A stretch of DNA of 24,698 bases from NCBI GenBank assembly GCA_038062615.1, contig JBBTWV010000041.1:1-24698 (forward strand), written 5' to 3'. Positions 23,141 to 24,698 of the stretch are shown piece by piece. Each line of letters opens with the position of its first letter. Position 1 is the first letter of the stretch. The notes beneath the pieces are model-generated. The model was not told where the DNA came from. It saw nothing but the letters and a program-made list of their open reading frames with translations, and searched no databases. The stretch is from JBBTWV01 sp038062615 (GTDB taxonomy: Bacteria > Patescibacteriota > Gracilibacteria > UBA1369 > UM-FILTER-53-11). The translations under genes and the position numbers were made by a program.

Positions 23141-24088
23141 ATGAATCTTCGTTGTTACAAGACATTCTTGAATGAGAACCACCGCATGGTTTATGAGGAA
23201 GCGCCGTTGGATAGATTTGATCATCCAGACGGTGGTGTGGAATTACCGCCATTAAGGCCCTACAAAACTGGTGCCGATAAAGCTGCTGAATTAAGGGAGC
23301 GCGGAATCACCATTGAATCTCGCCTGAAGGCAGTTGAGGAAGAAATTGATGGAATGGATTCTGATCCGGACGGGAGTTTATATGATCCTAAGGACTTTGT
23401 AGGTGAAAGAAATAAAATTCGCTTGGAGAGAAAATTTCCTGAAATCGGCCAAAAAATGATAGCCTATATTGGTTATTATTCCGCTTGTGCTATGGCGGCC
23501 CGGCACATCTATGATCTTTATAAAAAAAATCTGGAAGCTAGTTTCCCAAAAGAATGGAAAGAAAAAATAAAGCCTGGCGCAGATAATGCTTTGAGTGAAT
23601 TTGAGGATACTGAAAAATGGATCGGCCCAGAAGATGCTCTTTATGAGAGATTTGCACGTGGAGAAGGGCCTGCAATGAATCGAATAAGCGCGGCTGTTTT
23701 GCCGCCAGAAAAGCCTCTTGATCACGTAAAGAGACGTTTTCGTGAAGCGGTGGAGAAAGGATTAATATCGGTCCCGATACCGCCAGTGGTTAAAGAAAAA
23801 GAGCAGAAACTCAGCCTTAACAATGCGCAAGATGTTAAAAATTTTATATTCGGATTAGATGCTGAATTCAAGGCGAAGGGTTACCGCATGGTAGATGTTT
23901 CGGAAGATGTTGGGCAAGCAAAAATTGATGTGTTTTTAGGAAATACGCATGTTGCGCAAATTTATACGACCGAGAACGACGCCTATAAAGAGATTCATGT
24001 TTTTTGGTACAAAAGGGAGTCGAGTTTAAGCGTTTTTCCCTATCAAACCGTGACGAAGGAGCAAATATTGCGTAATTTTCACGAATAA
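23141..24088 (+). CDS. Hypothetical soluble protein downstream of the ATPase
   Basis: A 315-residue protein with no family recognised. Residues 40-75 are a charged helix (KAAELRERGITIESRLKAVE), followed by an acidic patch (DGMDSDPDG), a moderately hydrophobic helix (MIAYIGYYSACAMAARHIYD, about 108-127), a linker, and a compact C-terminal alpha/beta part (LDAEFKAKGYRMVDVSEDV, then IDVFLGNTHVAQIY). There is no signal peptide; the single hydrophobic helix contains small and polar residues and is unlikely to cross the membrane. It begins 12 bases after the ATPase stop and is presumably co-expressed, so it may be an accessory factor. Its stop is directly adjacent to that of the basic protein on the other strand. 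Confidence 0.75.
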   Translation: MNLRCYKTFLNENHRMVYEEAPLDRFDHPDGGVELPPLRPYKTGADKAAELRERGITIESRLKAVEEEIDGMDSDPDGSLYDPKDFVGERNKIRLERKFPEIGQKMIAYIGYYSACAMAARHIYDLYKKNLEASFPKEWKEKIKPGADNALSEFEDTEKWIGPEDALYERFARGEGPAMNRISAAVLPPEKPLDHVKRRFREAVEKGLISVPIPPVVKEKEQKLSLNNAQDVKNFIFGLDAEFKAKGYRMVDVSEDVGQAKIDVFLGNTHVAQIYTTENDAYKEIHVFWYKRESSLSVFPYQTVTKEQILRNFHE

Positions 24089-24244
24089 TTATTTTTTCTT
24101 TTTACGGGTGATTTTCTTCTTCATCGCTTTTCGCAGGGAGACCCAGTTCTCTGAAATTTTTTCGCGCATAGCAATCGAAAAATGAACTTTGCGGCTGTGT
24201 TCATCTCGGCGAGGCGTTTTAGAAAGGCCTTTAGTTTTCTTCAT
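24089..24244 (-). CDS. Small highly basic protein
   Basis: A 51-residue protein (start MKKTKGLSKTPRRDEHSRK) with about 19 Lys/Arg and a C-terminal KKKITRKKKK. It has a short helical middle (IAMREKISENWVSLRKAM). It could bind nucleic acid. An in-frame start at 24328 was rejected because it would read through repeat copy D. The hairpin of that repeat ends about 6 bases before its ATG. The stop is immediately adjacent to the plus-strand stop at 24088. No family is recognised. Confidence 0.55.
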   Translation of the reverse strand: MKKTKGLSKTPRRDEHSRKVHFSIAMREKISENWVSLRKAMKKKITRKKKK

Positions 24245-24299
24245 AAGGTTGCGCCCTTCGGGGCGCGTTAATTGCTTAGCCTTGCCACGGCTCGGCCTA
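24245..24299 (-). repeat. Dispersed intergenic hairpin repeat, family 2, copy D
   Basis: Matches 1488-1544. The hairpin is GCGCCC-TTCG-GGGCGC (24251-24266). Relative to copy C the stem sequence differs but pairing is kept. The distal end supplies the TAG stop of the CarS-like gene. Confidence 0.7.
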
Positions 24300-24698
24300 C
24301 CACCAAACTTTTTTGAGTCCCATGGCAAAAGCTGCCAGATTCACTATGAAATGCAGTGGCACGGTAAGGATCATAACGGCGACAGTGTGCCATAACGGCA
24401 GCGGATAGACTAAACTTACGGCAACAAGAGCTCCAACCACAAAATCCAACTGATCAAACGGCACCCAAGGTTCACCCGCTGGAATGTTCAGGCGTCTTTT
24501 GAAAAAACTTTTGAGGAGATCACCCAAAAGTGCCCCAGCGCCCAAAAGTGCTCCTACAAATATGAGCTGCCAGGCATTGAACTCGCGATAGGGTAGAAGA
24601 GAGATCTTCTCGAACCATGGAAATGAAGCGAGATATTGTTGCAAAAAGATGGCAATGATCCCGAAAAGAATTCCGCTCAAAAGTCCACGGTAAGTTTT
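24297..24698 (-). CDS. CarS-like CDP-archaeol synthase / CDP-alcohol membrane protein, partial (5' end beyond window)
   Basis: An integral membrane protein of the CarS (DUF46) family. Archaeal CarS transfers CMP from CTP to unsaturated archaetidic acid in ether-lipid synthesis; in CPR bacteria the lipid substrate is unknown. The visible 133 residues extend to the right edge in frame. They begin KTYRGLLSGILFG, matching the family's KTWRG start of the catalytic region. The key motif GALLGDLLKSFFKRRLNIPAGEPWVPFDQLDFVVGAL follows (quoted in parts: GDLLKSFFKRR, then PWVPFDQLDFVVGAL). Four hydrophobic segments are seen. The family's N-terminal third is missing because of the window edge. Bacterial use as a CdsA-like cytidylyltransferase is plausible. 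Confidence 0.83.
   Translation of the reverse strand, partial: KTYRGLLSGILFGIIAIFLQQYLASFPWFEKISLLPYREFNAWQLIFVGALLGAGALLGDLLKSFFKRRLNIPAGEPWVPFDQLDFVVGALVAVSLVYPLPLWHTVAVMILTVPLHFIVNLAAFAMGLKKVWW

Noticed and set aside
1..24698. Recoding of UGA as glycine (Gracilibacteria/SR1-type code)
   Set aside because: UGA ends ruvC exactly at the usual family length, and no UGA was met inside the conserved genes I translated.

Overview
This window looks like a stretch of chromosome from a small-genome bacterium of the Candidate Phyla Radiation (Patescibacteria). The evidence is indirect. Genes are packed with very short gaps, most starts lack a Shine-Dalgarno sequence, and there is a one-chain glycyl-tRNA synthetase and a CarS-like CDP-alcohol synthase. 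Short hairpin repeats sit between housekeeping genes, and TTGACA-16-TACAAT promoters lie almost on top of start codons. UGA is used as an ordinary stop (for example ruvC), which argues against the UGA=Gly code of Gracilibacteria. I cannot assign a phylum; Peregrinibacteria or Parcubacteria-like lineages are only guesses.

Left part (1-15455, all minus strand): a 15-gene run. Read in the direction of transcription it goes: atypical OmpR-type regulator, M24 aminopeptidase, glmS, two small hypothetical genes, pyruvate kinase, ruvC, a membrane-anchored TPR protein, prepilin peptidase, a Bro-N protein, an Apea-like HEPN protein, gpmI, manC, a mannose-6-phosphate-isomerase-type cupin, and secD (cut by the left edge). 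Central metabolism (pyk, gpmI) and sugar-nucleotide synthesis (glmS, manC, cupin) are interleaved with surface and secretion functions (secD, pilD). The Bro-N/HEPN pair is the only obviously accessory block. It has its own promoter and a Shine-Dalgarno sequence, and its 3' end runs into gpmI.

Right part (15637-24698): rlmN (plus strand, divergent from the regulator, with a strong palindrome inside its promoter), a Cys-rich two-TM miniprotein (minus), glyQS (plus) and a one-TM hypothetical protein (plus, apparently leaderless). Next come two tandem paralogous secreted proteins of unknown function (minus), divergent from a membrane-bound VirD4/TraG-like ATPase that is followed by a hypothetical gene (plus). 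The window ends with a 51-residue basic protein and a CarS-like synthase (both minus, the latter cut by the right edge).

Most notable points: a SecD whose periplasmic P1 region carries a complete parvulin (PpiC-type) prolyl isomerase domain; the Bro-N plus HEPN module; three families of short repeats, one of which has expanded inside the glmS coding sequence as heptamers; a response regulator with no phosphoacceptor site; and the paralogous secreted pair beside the ATPase. No tRNA, rRNA, CRISPR array or insertion sequence was seen, and no stretch longer than about 300 bases lacks a gene.
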